The notes beneath the pieces are model-generated. The model saw only the letters and a list, made by a program, of their open reading frames with translations. It ran no database searches and was not told where the DNA came from. Below are positions 39,476-49,145 of a stretch of 64,000 nucleotides of DNA, piece by piece (position 1 is the stretch's first letter; every line of letters begins with the position of its first letter). A program made the position numbers and the translations under genes. The DNA is taken from assembly GCA_030425195.1 (NCBI GenBank), contig JAUIAV010000002.1:124001-188000 (forward strand), read 5' to 3'. Origin of the DNA: Gammaproteobacteria bacterium (GTDB taxonomy: Bacteria > Pseudomonadota > Gammaproteobacteria > Pseudomonadales > Azotimanducaceae).

Positions 39476-41272
39476 ATGTCCGATCCCCAGCAGATTCTCG
39501 AGCAGACCTTCGGCTATACCGATTTCCGGGGGGCCCAGGAAGAGATCATCTCCGTGCTGATGTCGGGCGGCGACGCGCTCGTGCTCATGCCCACGGGCGG
39601 CGGAAAATCCCTGTGCTACCAGATCCCCAGTCTGGCGCGGGCGGGCTGCGGCATCGTGATCTCACCGCTCATCGCGCTGATGCAGGATCAGGTGGCCGCC
39701 CTCACGCAGCTCGGCATCCGCGCTGCCTTTCTGAACTCGACGCTGACGCGAAGCGAGGCGGAGGCGGTGGAAGCCGACCTCCTCACGGGGCGGCTCGACA
39801 TGCTCTACGTGGCGCCGGAGCGCCTGGTGCAGGAGAGCACGCTGGAACTTCTGGACGCCGCCGGAATCGCGCTCTTCGCCATCGACGAAGCGCACTGCGT
39901 CTCGCAGTGGGGGCACGACTTCAGGGTGGACTATCTGAAGCTGGCGGTGCTCGAGAACCGCTATCCCGATGTGCCCAGAATCGCACTCACCGCCACGGCG
40001 GACGAGCGAACCCGGGAGGAAATCAGCGAACGCCTGCATCTCGAAGGCGCGCGCCGGTTCGTCGCCGGTTTCGATCGGCCGAACATCCGTTACCGGATCG
40101 CCCTGAAGAACAACCCGCGAACACAGCTGGCGAGGTTTCTCGCGGACTACCGGGATGCCGCCGGGATCGTCTACTGCCTGTCACGGAAGAAAACCGAAGA
40201 TACGGCCGAGTGGCTGGTCGATCAGGGGTTCGATGCGCTTGCCTACCATGCCGGCCTGGATTCGGACGTCCGTGCAGCACGTCAGGCCCGCTTTCTCCGG
40301 GAGGAGGCGGTGATCATGGTAGCCACCATCGCCTTCGGCATGGGGATCGACAAGCCCGACGTGCGTTTCGTCGCTCACCTGGACATGCCGAAAACCGTGG
40401 AGGCCTATTATCAGGAAACCGGTCGGGCCGGACGGGATGGGGAGCCGGCGGAGGCCTGGATGGTCTACGGGCTCCAGGATGTGATCAAGCTCCGGCAGAT
40501 GATGGCGGCGTCCGAGGGATCGGAAGAACACAAACGGGCCGAGCAGCACCGGCTGAACGCCATGCTCGGCCTCTGTGAGGTAACGACGTGCCGGCGCCAG
40601 GCGCTGCTCCGCTACTTCGGCGAAGTTCTGCCGGCACCCTGTGGTAACTGTGACAACTGTCTGGACCCGGTGGAAACCTGGGATGGCACGGAAGCCGCTC
40701 AGATGGCGCTGTCGGCCGCTTACCGAACCGGGCAGCGGTTCGGCGTCAATCATCTCATCGATCTGCTTCGCGGCGAGCGGACGGAGAAGATCGTGCAGTT
40801 CCGCCACGATCGTCTGCCGACCTTCGGTGTCGGTGCAGGGGTGGATGCCGACCAGTGGCGTTCCGTGTTCCGGCAGCTGGTGGCACGCGGAAATCTGAGC
40901 GTCGCCGTGGACCGGTTCGGCGCTCTGTGCCTCGAGGAGAGCTGCCGGCCGATTCTTCGGGGCGAAGAGCACGTCGATCTGCGCAGGGACGTGAAGCGGC
41001 GGGCCGCGGCGAAACAGACGAAAACGCCGCTGCCGGCCGACATCGACGTGGCGCTCTGGGAAGCGCTCAGAGACTGCCGGCGCGAGTTTGCGGAAGCCCA
41101 GGGCGTGCCGCCCTACGTGGTGTTTCACGACCGGACGCTCAAGGAGATGTGTGCGCGGATGCCCACGGATCTCGAGGCAATGGCCGGAATCTCGGGCATC
41201 GGCGAGCGCAAGCTCGAAAAGTACGGTCCCGGGTTTCTCGAGGTGATAGAGCGTCATATGGCACAGGCCTGA
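39476..41272 (+). CDS. recQ: ATP-dependent DNA helicase RecQ
   Basis: FRGAQEEIISVLMSGGDALVLMPTGGGKSLCYQIP, DEAHCVSQWGHDFR, QETGRAGRDG, Zn-binding Cys cluster, HRDC-like end. Confidence 0.95.
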   Translation: MSDPQQILEQTFGYTDFRGAQEEIISVLMSGGDALVLMPTGGGKSLCYQIPSLARAGCGIVISPLIALMQDQVAALTQLGIRAAFLNSTLTRSEAEAVEADLLTGRLDMLYVAPERLVQESTLELLDAAGIALFAIDEAHCVSQWGHDFRVDYLKLAVLENRYPDVPRIALTATADERTREEISERLHLEGARRFVAGFDRPNIRYRIALKNNPRTQLARFLADYRDAAGIVYCLSRKKTEDTAEWLVDQGFDALAYHAGLDSDVRAARQARFLREEAVIMVATIAFGMGIDKPDVRFVAHLDMPKTVEAYYQETGRAGRDGEPAEAWMVYGLQDVIKLRQMMAASEGSEEHKRAEQHRLNAMLGLCEVTTCRRQALLRYFGEVLPAPCGNCDNCLDPVETWDGTEAAQMALSAAYRTGQRFGVNHLIDLLRGERTEKIVQFRHDRLPTFGVGAGVDADQWRSVFRQLVARGNLSVAVDRFGALCLEESCRPILRGEEHVDLRRDVKRRAAAKQTKTPLPADIDVALWEALRDCRREFAEAQGVPPYVVFHDRTLKEMCARMPTDLEAMAGISGIGERKLEKYGPGFLEVIERHMAQA

Positions 41273-41312
41273 TCGCAGGCACCGAACGCCTGGCCGGGCT
41301 GTGGTCTAATTA

Positions 41313-41345
41313 GGAAAGGCGAAACGGAAAGGCGAAACGGAAAGG
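41313..41345 (+). repeat. 13-bp tandem repeat (GGAAAGGCGAAAC x 2.5) overlapping a ribosome-binding site
   Basis: GGAAAGGCGAAAC at 41313-41325 and 41326-41338, partial GGAAAGG at 41339-41345; ATG at 41350. Confidence 0.9.
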
Positions 41346-41349
41346 ACCC

Positions 41350-41970
41350 ATGAGGTTATCACTGCGGAGAACCGCCCGTCGGATACCGCTGCTCACCCTT
41401 CTGATCGGATCAACCGGTCTGGCAGCTCCCCTGGGGGACTGGAAACCCGTCCGGGAAGTGGAAGGCGTCACGGTGGAAGCCCGGGGCACCGCATCCGGAT
41501 TCAACGAGCACCGTGGCAGCGCCAAGGTATGTACCCGGCTGGACGTGCTCGAGGCGCTGGTGGCGGACACGGAACGGTTCCCGGAGTGGTTGCCCTATAC
41601 GCGCGACGCGGAACTCCTCGAAGCCTCCGGCGATGAGGTCACCTACTATGTTCGCAGCACCACGCCCTGGCCGCTCAAGGACCGGGACATGGTCTACCGG
41701 GTCACTCGCGGGTCCGATGGCGGGGACGGTGTGCACCTGGAGCTGGTGGGGTTGCCGGATCATGAACCGGAACACCGGGGCGTGACCCGGATGCGTGAAG
41801 CCCGTGGCGAGTGGTGGTTCAGCGAAGCCGGTGACGGCCTGATGATCCGCTACCGGCTCTTCGTCGATCCGGGACCGGTCCCCGCGTTCGTTGCCAATGG
41901 CAGGCTGGCGTCGACGGTCGGACAGACGCTCGCCAACCTGGCCAGCCGGTATCCCTGCAGTCAGATCTGA
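41350..41970 (+). CDS. START domain-containing (lipid-binding) protein
   Basis: Signal peptide; VLEALVADTERFPEWLPYTRDAELLEAS...TTPWPLKDRDMVYRV. Confidence 0.85.
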   Translation: MRLSLRRTARRIPLLTLLIGSTGLAAPLGDWKPVREVEGVTVEARGTASGFNEHRGSAKVCTRLDVLEALVADTERFPEWLPYTRDAELLEASGDEVTYYVRSTTPWPLKDRDMVYRVTRGSDGGDGVHLELVGLPDHEPEHRGVTRMREARGEWWFSEAGDGLMIRYRLFVDPGPVPAFVANGRLASTVGQTLANLASRYPCSQI

Positions 41971-41973
41971 GGA

Positions 41974-43194
41974 TTGAGCTCGACGGGCGTCAATGCAGGC
42001 CTGCGCTGGTATCTGATCAGTACGGCCTGCTACCTGATGCCCGGCGGTATTCAGGGCGTGCTCTTCCCGTGGCTGGTCGCCGTCTTTCTGAACGAAACGC
42101 CGGAACGGGTGGGTCTGGCTCAGATGGCAAGCCAGCTGCCCATGCTGCTGCTCATCCTTCTGGGCGGACTGGTGGGCGATCGGGTGGATCAGCGTCGCTT
42201 CCTCATCCGGCTGCAGCTCGGGATGATGGCGCCGCCGCTCATCATGGCGGCCCTGCTCGGTGCCGGTCACGTGAGCTATGGACTGCTCATCGGCTGGGCC
42301 ATCGTCATCGGCAGCTTCGGCGCCTTCGCACAGCCGGCCCGGGATGCACTGCTCAACCGGGTCGCAGGCACGGAGATCCAGAAGGTGGTCACGCTGTCCA
42401 TCGGCGTGCAGTTCGGAATCCAGATTCTCGGCTTCGGGCTCGGTTCCACGGCAGATCATGTGGGTGCCCCCGTCCTGCTCGTGATCATGGCGCTGCTCAT
42501 GTTCGCGGCGTCACTTGCCACCCGACGCATCACGGAGATGGCGCCGCTGCCGGTGGCGACCCGCAGACACCCGCTCAGCGAAATCGGCGAAGGCCTCGGC
42601 ATCGCCTTCCGGTCCGAGGTCATCCGACCGGCCATCCTGCTCACCTTCGCCATCGGCATTTTCTTTGCCGGCACCTACATGGTGATCCTGCCGCTGATGG
42701 TGCGCGACCTCTATGCGGGGAGCGCGGGCGGCATCGCCGCCGTGTTCGCTGCCAACATGCTCGGCACCTGCACCACCATCGTCTGGCTGATCCGACGCGG
42801 CGGCGTAGCCAGACCCGGACGGGCCATGCTGATGAACGGGCTGATCAGCTGCGTGACCCTCTCGCTGCTGCATCTGCCGCTGCCGCAGTGGCTCTTCTAT
42901 CTGGTGGTCTACTGCTGGGGGCTCGGCGGCGGCATCAGCATGACCATGTCCCGCGCCGTGGTGCAGGAGGCTGCACCGGCAACTCACCGGGCGCGGATCA
43001 TGTCCGTCTATTCCCTCGGCATGATGGGCGGCATGCCCATCGGCAGCCTGCTGCTCGGCTGGTGCGTGGGCCAGCTCGGTGCCCGGGACGCGGTGCTCGT
43101 GCCGGTGGTGGGCATGGCCCTGGTGGTCTGCCTGCTGCTGCTCACCTCGAACCTCTGGAAGGTGGAGCGGCAGGCAGTGGACGTGTCCGGCTAG
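41974..43194 (+). CDS. MFS transporter
   Basis: About 12 TM segments; GGLVGDRVDQRRFLIRLQLGMM; TTG start. Confidence 0.85.
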   Translation: MSSTGVNAGLRWYLISTACYLMPGGIQGVLFPWLVAVFLNETPERVGLAQMASQLPMLLLILLGGLVGDRVDQRRFLIRLQLGMMAPPLIMAALLGAGHVSYGLLIGWAIVIGSFGAFAQPARDALLNRVAGTEIQKVVTLSIGVQFGIQILGFGLGSTADHVGAPVLLVIMALLMFAASLATRRITEMAPLPVATRRHPLSEIGEGLGIAFRSEVIRPAILLTFAIGIFFAGTYMVILPLMVRDLYAGSAGGIAAVFAANMLGTCTTIVWLIRRGGVARPGRAMLMNGLISCVTLSLLHLPLPQWLFYLVVYCWGLGGGISMTMSRAVVQEAAPATHRARIMSVYSLGMMGGMPIGSLLLGWCVGQLGARDAVLVPVVGMALVVCLLLLTSNLWKVERQAVDVSG

Positions 43195-43374
43195 GCATCA
43201 GCCTCAGTCACCTTCCTGATCCTCCCGCGTCTCGAACGCCGCACAACGCGCCGCCCCTCTTCCTCGAACCACGACAGTAAAAAAACCTGGCGGGTTTTCC
43301 TCGCGTTTCCGATCTACAGGACAGGGAAACAGCGTCTGTGCCGCCGGTGCAGACCAACGGCAGGGAGAACGTCG

Positions 43375-43950
43375 ATGAATCTGTATCTGAGGCTTTTACT
43401 GACCATGCTGGCTGCCTGGCGCTCACCGGCGCTCGGCCATGAAGAAACGAGCGAGCGCCGCTTCCGGGTCTGGCCTCATGACATCGACCTTTTCGGTCAC
43501 ATGAACAACGGGCGGTATCTGCAGATCATGGACGTCGCGCGTGCGGACTGGATGCTGCGCACGGGTGTCATTGATGCCATGCGCCGAAATCGCTGGGGGG
43601 CGGTGCTAGGTGGCGGGGTCGTCCGCTTCCGCCGTTCTCTGAAACCCATGCAGACATATCGGGTGAGAACCCGCCTCATCTGCTGGGACGAGCGATGGTT
43701 CTATCACGAACACACCTTCCTCAACGGCGCAGGCCACTGCGTGGCCGTAGGTATCACCCGGGCAGCTCTGCGCAGCGGTGGGAACTGGGTGGCCTCCCGG
43801 AGCGTCGTGCGGGCGGTGAGCGAGGGAGCGGTTTCTCCGCCCCTGCCGGCCTACCTGAAGGAACTGCTCGACGCGGAGGAAGCCATGTTCCGGGCGGGCG
43901 AAGAGACCCCGCGCCCGCTCGACGAAGTGACGATGGAGGTATGCCGATGA
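43375..43950 (+). CDS. Thioesterase family protein (4HBT/THEM6-like)
   Basis: RFRVWPHDIDLFGHMNNGRYLQIMDVARADWMLRTG. Confidence 0.8.
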   Translation: MNLYLRLLLTMLAAWRSPALGHEETSERRFRVWPHDIDLFGHMNNGRYLQIMDVARADWMLRTGVIDAMRRNRWGAVLGGGVVRFRRSLKPMQTYRVRTRLICWDERWFYHEHTFLNGAGHCVAVGITRAALRSGGNWVASRSVVRAVSEGAVSPPLPAYLKELLDAEEAMFRAGEETPRPLDEVTMEVCR

Positions 43951-46900
43951 ACGAGCACAAGCCTTTCCTGGCGGCATTCTTCCGGATGCTGATCGATGCA
44001 CCACGCATCACCATCGGCCTCGGGATGATGCTGATTCTGGTCAGCAGTTTCGGTCTGACCAGGCTCTACAAGGATACCTCTGTGGATGCTTTTATCCCGG
44101 CGGATCATCCGTCACTGCTTGCCAACGACCGAACAGCGGAGATCTTCGGCCTGACCGAGCCGATCGCGATTGCCGTCATGAGCCGGGATGGCCGTACCAT
44201 CTTCAATTCCGAAGCGCTTGCGCTCATTGCCATGCTCACGGAGGCGGTCGAGCAGCTGCCGAACGTCCGTTCAGACAAGGTGATCAGTCTGGCCACGGAG
44301 TCCTCCATCCGGGGTGATGAAGGCAGCCTGCTGGTGGAAGCCTACTACGAGCCCGGCATGAGCGAGCTCGAGGCCCGGGATGCAAGAGCCCGATGGCTCG
44401 ACATGCCGCCGCACGTGAACAGCCTGGTGGCCGAAGATGAATCCGGTGCCGTGATCATGGCGGAGCTGATCGATGCTGAAGCGTCAGCCGGAACCTACGA
44501 AGCGGTCCGGGAGCTCGTCGGTGCCCATGGCAGTCCGGATTACGAGTTGCTGGTGGCTGGTCCCGGCGCCGTCAGCGGTTATCTCTCGAGCTACATCGAC
44601 CGGGACGCGCGGGTGCTGCAGCCGGTCGTTTTCGTGCTGATCCTGGTTTTTCTGTATGTTGCCTTCCGCAGCGTCCGTGCCCTGGCCGGGCCGCTGCTGG
44701 TGGTCGCGGGCGCAGCGGGAGGTGCGCTCGGAATCATGGCCTGGCAGGACATTGCCTACTTCGCCATCACCAATGCGCTGCCGGTGATCCTGGTTGCCAT
44801 CTCAGTCGCAGACGCGATTCACGTACTTTCGGGTTACTACCGGCTCCGTGCCGGTCGTCCGCACATGCCGCGCAGGGAGGTGATCGTGCTGACGATGACG
44901 GAAATGAGCCGGCCGATTACGCTGACGACGCTCACTACCATGGCGGGGTTCGTGGGAATCGGGCTGGCATCCATCATGCCGCCCATAGAGTATTTCGCCT
45001 GGTTCGCCGCGCTCGGCGTTGCGCTGGCCTGGCTGTTCTCCATGGTGGTGCTGCCGCCGGCGATGATGGTTCTGAATCTCAGACCTTCGAAGGCCTTCAG
45101 CTCCTGGAGTGCGGACCGGCCGGATTATCTCGGTGCGTTGTTCGGCAGGATCGGCCTGCTGAGCGTACGCCATTCGGGACTCGTTCTCGGGGTGTTTGTC
45201 ATCCTGTTGGTCATGGCCGCGGTTGGTGCTTCGCAGCTTCGGGTGGACAGGTCGCAGGTCGAGAATTTCGCGCCCGATGAGCCCATCCGGATTGCCGACG
45301 AGCGCATCAACCGGACGTTTGCCGGCACCGCATTTCTGGACGTGATCGTCGAGACCGGAGCGGAAGGTGATCTGCTGGAGTCTGGCCGCATGAGCCGTAT
45401 CGCCGAGCTGCAGACTTTCATGGACGGCCTGCCGCATGTTTCCAAAACCCTCAGCATCGTGGACTATCTGAGTCTTCTGCATCGGGCGTTCGAGATGCTG
45501 CCTTCCGGTGAAGCCCGGCTGCTGCCGCACCCTGAAGGTGCGCTGGCGCAGTACATGCTCGTTTACGAAGCTGCCGGCGATCCGACGGACTTCGAGGAGG
45601 AGATCGCCCCAGATTATCGTACCGCGCTCTTGCGCGCCGTCCTGGATACGCCGCTTTACAGTGAAAGCGTTCCGGCCGTCGAAAGGCTGTCCGAGTACCT
45701 CTCCCGGCATCTCGACGACCGGCATCTTCGGGGGACCATAGCCGGTGATGTGAACGTCGCCTATCACTGGATGAGCCGGCTGGAAACCTCGCACTTCACG
45801 GGTGTGGGGCTGTCCCTGATTCTGGTGCTTCTGATGTCCATGATCGCGTTCCGTTCCATGGGAGCGGGCGTGGTGTCGGTGGTGCCGGTGGCGTTCACCG
45901 TGCTGCTGCTGTACGGCGTCATGGGCTACCTGGGCATCTACCTGGAACCTGCCACCAGTATGTTTGCTGCCATATCCGTAGGTGTTGGCGTGGATTTCGC
46001 CATTCATCTGGTGGACCGACTGCGACTGGCACTGAGGCAGAACGATGGCGACCACGAAGCAGCCGTGCGGCAGGCGATGCCGGGAACAGCCAGAGCCTGT
46101 TTCTTCAATGCGGCAGCGCTGGGTGTCGGATTTTCCGTGCTCCTGCTTAGCGGCCTGCCTACACTGCAGCGGTTCGGCGGCCTGGTCAGCATTGCTGCTC
46201 TGGGGAGTTTTCTGTGTGCTCTGTTCATCGTTCCCGCTCTCTATGCAGCGGCGCATCAGCTCACCCGCAGCCTGGCGGCCCGGGCAGGCGGTACTGCAGC
46301 GGTTCTGCTGCTGATGCTCGCCGGTGCCGGTTTTCCGGAGCGGGCAGCGGCGGTTGAGCCGCTCTCGGGGCTGGAAGTCGCCCAGCGTGTCGCTGAGCGG
46401 GAGGAAGGCCAGGCCGCCCGCCGGACGATCCGTATGACGTTGACGGATCGCAGAGGCCGCGTTCGTGAGCGCGAAGCCGTCGTGCTGAAATACAGTACGG
46501 AGCAGAGCCGGGCCACCCGCATAAGTTATCAGGCGCCGAAGTCAGTCAGGGGCGTCACCTTTCTCAGCCGGGATGCGAAGGACGTGGGCCGGGAGGAGCG
46601 CTGGCTCTATCTGCCCGCGACGAGGAAAGCCCGCCGAATTCCTGCGTCGGACCGCGGCGATTACTTCCTCGGCACGGACTTCACGTACGAGGATGTGCAG
46701 TCCGACCTCAAGTTCGATGTCGATGACTACCGCTTCGAGTACGTTTCCGGGCAGCGTCGGGATGGTGCGGAAGTGCATGAGATCCAGGGCCGGCCCGTCA
46801 CACCGGCGGCGGCCCGGGAGCTCGGCTATGGTCGATTTGAAGCGCGGGTGGACGGCGAAAGCTGGATGCCCATGGAAATCCGCTTCTTCGATCTCAAGGG

Positions 46901-47102
46901 GGCGCTGCTGAAGACGATCTTTGTCAGGGACGTGAGGCGCGTCGACGCCATATGGACCGCGCACGAGGTGGAGGCCGTCAATCATCAGACGGGCCACAGC
47001 ACGCGGTTCGACTACCACTCGGTAGCCTATCCGGACACCCTGCCGCCGGACTATTTCGATGCGGCGAGACTCGACCGCATGAACGTGGTGGGATCTCCAT
47101 GA
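43947..47102 (+). CDS. RND/MMPL superfamily transporter fused in frame to a LolA-like outer-membrane lipoprotein-sorting domain
   Basis: N-terminal about 760 aa: two TM blocks and RND loops (ISVADAIHVLSGYYRLR, ISVGVGVDFAIHLVDRLR). C-terminal about 250 aa: VEPLSGLEVAQRVAEREEGQ...TRISYQAPKSVRGVTFLSRD...RWLYLPATRKARRIPASDRGDYFLGTDFTYEDV, a LolA-like (PF17131-type) sequence. Confidence 0.85.
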   Translation: MNEHKPFLAAFFRMLIDAPRITIGLGMMLILVSSFGLTRLYKDTSVDAFIPADHPSLLANDRTAEIFGLTEPIAIAVMSRDGRTIFNSEALALIAMLTEAVEQLPNVRSDKVISLATESSIRGDEGSLLVEAYYEPGMSELEARDARARWLDMPPHVNSLVAEDESGAVIMAELIDAEASAGTYEAVRELVGAHGSPDYELLVAGPGAVSGYLSSYIDRDARVLQPVVFVLILVFLYVAFRSVRALAGPLLVVAGAAGGALGIMAWQDIAYFAITNALPVILVAISVADAIHVLSGYYRLRAGRPHMPRREVIVLTMTEMSRPITLTTLTTMAGFVGIGLASIMPPIEYFAWFAALGVALAWLFSMVVLPPAMMVLNLRPSKAFSSWSADRPDYLGALFGRIGLLSVRHSGLVLGVFVILLVMAAVGASQLRVDRSQVENFAPDEPIRIADERINRTFAGTAFLDVIVETGAEGDLLESGRMSRIAELQTFMDGLPHVSKTLSIVDYLSLLHRAFEMLPSGEARLLPHPEGALAQYMLVYEAAGDPTDFEEEIAPDYRTALLRAVLDTPLYSESVPAVERLSEYLSRHLDDRHLRGTIAGDVNVAYHWMSRLETSHFTGVGLSLILVLLMSMIAFRSMGAGVVSVVPVAFTVLLLYGVMGYLGIYLEPATSMFAAISVGVGVDFAIHLVDRLRLALRQNDGDHEAAVRQAMPGTARACFFNAAALGVGFSVLLLSGLPTLQRFGGLVSIAALGSFLCALFIVPALYAAAHQLTRSLAARAGGTAAVLLLMLAGAGFPERAAAVEPLSGLEVAQRVAEREEGQAARRTIRMTLTDRRGRVREREAVVLKYSTEQSRATRISYQAPKSVRGVTFLSRDAKDVGREERWLYLPATRKARRIPASDRGDYFLGTDFTYEDVQSDLKFDVDDYRFEYVSGQRRDGAEVHEIQGRPVTPAAARELGYGRFEARVDGESWMPMEIRFFDLKGALLKTIFVRDVRRVDAIWTAHEVEAVNHQTGHSTRFDYHSVAYPDTLPPDYFDAARLDRMNVVGSP

Positions 47103-48397
47103 TCCGGCTTGCCGTCATCGGCTCCATATGGGTGACAGGGCTGCTGGCCTGCCAGACCGCCCGATCGGAAACGTACCTCTCCATGCCGGTGCGGCTGAGC
47201 TATGGATACGCTCTGGTACCAGACAGGGATCTGGAGCAGAGCGTCCAGGCTGTCCCAAGGTTGGAGACGGAAGCGGATCGATATCGAGCGGCCGTTTCGG
47301 TACGGCTCGAAGGAGATGTTCTGGACCTGCTCGAACCGGGGAGCCCGGACTTCGACAACTACGTGAGTCCGAGCAGGCCCTGGCAACTGGGTACCTGGGG
47401 TCGCCTGGAGCTCCGGGACGCCTTCATCGAGCTGCCCTTTGCCCGCAATCGGGCGCGACTGGGCAAGCAGCAGATCGTCTGGGGCAACCTGGACGGGATC
47501 AAGGTGCTGGACGTGCTGAATCCGCAGCGCTTCCGTGAGTTCATTCTGGAGGATTTTGCAGATTCGAGGATCGGCACCTGGAGTCTTTACCTCGATCTGC
47601 TGTCCGGGCCCTGGCGGGCCGAGTTCGCTCTCATCCCGGACACGACGACGCACGAGCTGCCGGAAACGGACGCCTGGTTCGAACTGACCGCACCCCGCTT
47701 CCGATACGGTGCTGGTCCCGGCGATCCGGTCCCCCCACAGCAGTCTGTGCGGCCACAGATCAGAGACGGAACCGTAGCCGTCCGGATCAGTCGTGAGCTC
47801 TTTGGTGTGGATCTGGGGGTGGTGGCGTTGTCTGGCCTGGACTTCGAACCTCTGGGGCGCCTCTCGATGGAAGAGTCTGGCATCGTTCTGGAGCAATACC
47901 ATGAGCGACGGACGCTCTATGGTGTTCAGGCGGAAACCGGCGTTGGGGGGCTGGTATTCCGACTGGAAGCCAGCTATCAGCCCGACAGGATGTTCAACCT
48001 GCAGACGGCCGGCGGGCTCGAGACGAGCCGGCTGGCGCAGTGGCGGGTCGCTGCAGCCGCGGATGTGGATGGGCCTTTCGGGCTGTTTCTGAATCTCCAG
48101 TACCTTCACGATCAGGTTATGGCGGCGCCGGAGAGTCTGGTTCGACAGTCCATCGATCGCGTGCTCACCGTCTTCGTGCGCCGCACGTTCATGCGTGAGC
48201 GGCTGCTGGTGGAAGCACGCTGGTACGGCGAACTGAACGAGGACGACGGGATGGCTCGGGGTCGCCTGGAGTATGAGCTGAGTGCCAATACCCGGCTCGG
48301 ACTCTCAGTCGACGTTTTTTACGGTTCCCGGGAAGGCCTGTTCGGACAGTTCGAGTCCAGGGACAGGCTGAAGCTCTCGGTCAAGCACACCTTCTAG
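47099..48397 (+). CDS. Outer-membrane beta-barrel protein (DUF1302-like)
   Basis: Signal peptide; LGKQQIVWGNLDGIKVLDVLNPQRFREFILEDFADSRIGTWSL; C-terminal KLSVKHTF. Confidence 0.75.
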   Translation: MIRLAVIGSIWVTGLLACQTARSETYLSMPVRLSYGYALVPDRDLEQSVQAVPRLETEADRYRAAVSVRLEGDVLDLLEPGSPDFDNYVSPSRPWQLGTWGRLELRDAFIELPFARNRARLGKQQIVWGNLDGIKVLDVLNPQRFREFILEDFADSRIGTWSLYLDLLSGPWRAEFALIPDTTTHELPETDAWFELTAPRFRYGAGPGDPVPPQQSVRPQIRDGTVAVRISRELFGVDLGVVALSGLDFEPLGRLSMEESGIVLEQYHERRTLYGVQAETGVGGLVFRLEASYQPDRMFNLQTAGGLETSRLAQWRVAAAADVDGPFGLFLNLQYLHDQVMAAPESLVRQSIDRVLTVFVRRTFMRERLLVEARWYGELNEDDGMARGRLEYELSANTRLGLSVDVFYGSREGLFGQFESRDRLKLSVKHTF

Positions 48398-48534
48398 GCA
48401 GACGGGACCTCGATGATGGACAAGGCATCAGAAGATTCCCCGGATCCTGTCGCCGAGCAATTCTACCCGGGCGGCGGGATGGCGCTTTACAGAGGCATCG
48501 TGCGGGACGGCGGGAGCGGCCGCGGCTCCGTGCT

Positions 48535-49083
48535 TCAGCTGCTGTCGCGCATCAGTTCCGCGATCCGGGCGCGCGCGGCGGACCAGAAGCGTTCCGCGGA
48601 ACGTTCTGAGACCGCAAGGCTTTCGGCAGTCTCAGCGACGGTGAAACCGGCAAAGTAGCGGCATTCGAAAGCCTGGGCCAGTCTTGGATCCTCTGCTTCC
48701 AGCAGATCGAGGACCCGGTCCACCTCGATCAGAAACTCCGCGCTGGCCTGGGTCTCGTCCGCGACCCGTTCCTCATCCAGGCTGATGCCGTCGGCGCTGC
48801 GCTTTGCCGCAGCGGCATACCGGATCTCGTCGACGATGACGCGTCTCATGATGGTTGCCGCCAGTGCAAAGAACTGTTGCCGATCATCGGCACAGACCTG
48901 GCCGCCGCTGAGAAGCTTCACGAAGGTTTCGTTGACGAGGGTGGTAGCACCAAGCGCTGAGCCGCTGGACCTCCGTCGGGCCATCCCTTTCAGCTCCGGG
49001 TAGATGAGTCGGGTCAGATCATTTAGGGCACTCTGGTCTCCTTCCCGATAGGCATTCAGGAGGAGGGTGACTTCCGACGGCAT
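48535..49083 (-). CDS. ECF-type RNA polymerase sigma factor
   Basis: LLLNAYREGDQSALNDLTRLIYPELKGMARRR... region 2; AFECRYFAGFTVAETAESLAVSERSAERFWSAARARI region 4. Confidence 0.85.
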   Translation of the reverse strand: MPSEVTLLLNAYREGDQSALNDLTRLIYPELKGMARRRSSGSALGATTLVNETFVKLLSGGQVCADDRQQFFALAATIMRRVIVDEIRYAAAAKRSADGISLDEERVADETQASAEFLIEVDRVLDLLEAEDPRLAQAFECRYFAGFTVAETAESLAVSERSAERFWSAARARIAELMRDSS

Positions 49084-49145
49084 GGTTCCCTTTCGCTGAG
49101 TTGGAGAGCGGCAGAGATAGCACAGATCCGCAATGAAGGTAAAAC

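Noticed and set aside
43282-43298. AAAACC-TGGCG-GGTTTT hairpin as a terminator
   Set aside because: On the plus strand it lacks a T-tract beyond the stem. On the minus strand it has a T-tract, but no minus-strand gene lies immediately upstream.
48416-48658. 81-codon ORF after the barrel gene called as a gene
   Set aside because: Half of it is antisense to the ECF sigma gene and it has no recognisable domain; mentioned only as a side observation.
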